Shown here piece by piece: positions 4,779 through 5,238 of a stretch of 5,238 bases of DNA (positions within the stretch are counted from its first letter, which is position 1; the number at the start of each line of letters is the position of its first letter). The stretch is from an uncultured Clostridia bacterium (GTDB lineage Bacteria > Bacillota > Clostridia > Oscillospirales > Acutalibacteraceae), in assembly GCA_905236975.1 (NCBI GenBank), contig CAJOQU010000022.1:1-5238 (forward strand). The letters are read 5' to 3'. The position numbers and the translations under genes are program-made. Under the pieces are notes generated by a model. That model was not told the origin of the DNA. It ran no database searches and saw only the letters and a list, made by a program, of their open reading frames with translations.

Positions 4779-5238
4779 GTTTTTAACTCTCCTTTTGAAT
4801 AAGCCTTTAAGTAAGCGTTCATAAAGCCATCCAGATCGCCGTCCATCACGGCGTTGATGTTGCCCGATTCAAAACCGGTACGGTTGTCCTTCGCCAAAGT
4901 GTAGGGCATAAAGACATACGACCGGATCTGCGAACCCCAGGTATTCTCTTTTTTAACGCCCTTAATATCTTCGATCTTTTCCAAATGTTCGCGCTCTTTG
5001 ATCTCCAACAGCTTGGATTTCAGCATTTTCATAGCCTGATCGCGGTTTTGGAACTGACTGCGCTCGTTTTGGCAGGCCACCACAATGCCGGTGGGAATAT
5101 GGGTCAACCGCACCGCGGAAGAGGTTTTGTTGATGTGCTGGCCGCCCGCGCCCGAGGAACGGAAGACGTCCATTTTAATATCTTCCTCACGGATTTCAAT
5201 GTCGTGATCTTCGTTGATTTCGGGCATCACTTCCAGTG
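4775..5238 (-). CDS. prfB: Peptide chain release factor 2, C-terminal part (5' end beyond window)
   Basis: RF2 recognises UGA and UAA stop codons and triggers peptide release. About 153 C-terminal residues are visible; the frame is open to the window edge and reads LEVMPEINEDHDIEIREEDI before the catalytic loop, so the in-frame GTG/ATG near 5230 are internal codons. The peptidyl-tRNA hydrolysis motif GGQ (SSGAGGQHINKTSSAVRLTH) is at 5146-5138. RF2 rather than RF1 is indicated by HIPTGIVVACQNERSQFQNRDQA, WGSQIRSYV, PYTLAKDNRTGFESGN and VMDGDLDGFMNAYL. The codon-recognition (SPF) domain, and any programmed +1 frameshift near codon 25, lie outside the window. Its UGA stop overlaps the ATG of the lipoprotein gene by 4 nt (ATGA), and the SD of that gene lies within the last prfB codons (KGEL). 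Confidence 0.96.
   Translation of the reverse strand, partial: LEVMPEINEDHDIEIREEDIKMDVFRSSGAGGQHINKTSSAVRLTHIPTGIVVACQNERSQFQNRDQAMKMLKSKLLEIKEREHLEKIEDIKGVKKENTWGSQIRSYVFMPYTLAKDNRTGFESGNINAVMDGDLDGFMNAYLKAYSKGELKT
4787..4794 (-). promoter_or_regulatory. Ribosome binding site of the lipoprotein, inside prfB
   Basis: AAGGAGAG on the minus strand lies 8 nt before the ATG at 4778 and is embedded in the codons for K-G-E near the end of prfB. It supports both that start and translational linkage of the two genes. Confidence 0.75.

Overview
The window is a compact, wholly minus-strand stretch of housekeeping-type genes from a bacterium that looks like a low-to-moderate-GC Gram-positive of the class Clostridia. 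The reasons are strong GGAGG-type Shine-Dalgarno sites, consensus sigma-A-like promoters, a lipoprotein with an FKBP plus trigger-factor architecture, a SpoVD/PBP2-like class B penicillin-binding protein and a Firmicutes-style cyclophilin. The placement rests on protein style only; no 16S or other taxonomic marker is present. G+C is about half by eye.

Read in the direction of transcription (high to low coordinates), the layout is as follows. (1) 5238-4775: the C-terminal part of peptide chain release factor 2 (prfB), cut by the window edge. (2) 4778-3753: a secreted lipoprotein with an FKBP-type prolyl isomerase domain followed by a trigger-factor-like C-terminal region. (3) 3753-3226: a short Sfp-type 4'-phosphopantetheinyl transferase. 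These three overlap by 4 and 1 nt and almost certainly form one operon. (4) 3151-2888: ribosomal protein S20 (rpsT), with its own promoter and an excellent intrinsic terminator. (5) 2714-1098: a class B penicillin-binding protein with a KTA variant of the KTG motif, preceded by a likely promoter. (6) 999-403: a cytoplasmic cyclophilin, driven by a fully consensus promoter whose -35 box lies inside the last codons of the PBP gene; a GC-rich hairpin follows the gene. (7) 242-1: the N-terminal part of thiamine pyrophosphokinase (thiN), starting at TTG and cut by the window edge.

The genes serve translation (prfB, rpsT), protein folding inside and outside the membrane (cyclophilin; FKBP/trigger-factor lipoprotein), cell-wall synthesis (PBP), carrier-protein activation (PPTase) and cofactor synthesis (thiN). 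No mobile element, CRISPR array, tRNA, rRNA or riboswitch was seen. No non-coding gap exceeds about 180 bases. I do not see evidence for a novel multi-gene system; the points most worth a second look are the KTA substitution, the two RF2-dependent UGA gene overlaps, the gene-embedded promoter, and the compact PPTase that lacks a Shine-Dalgarno site.
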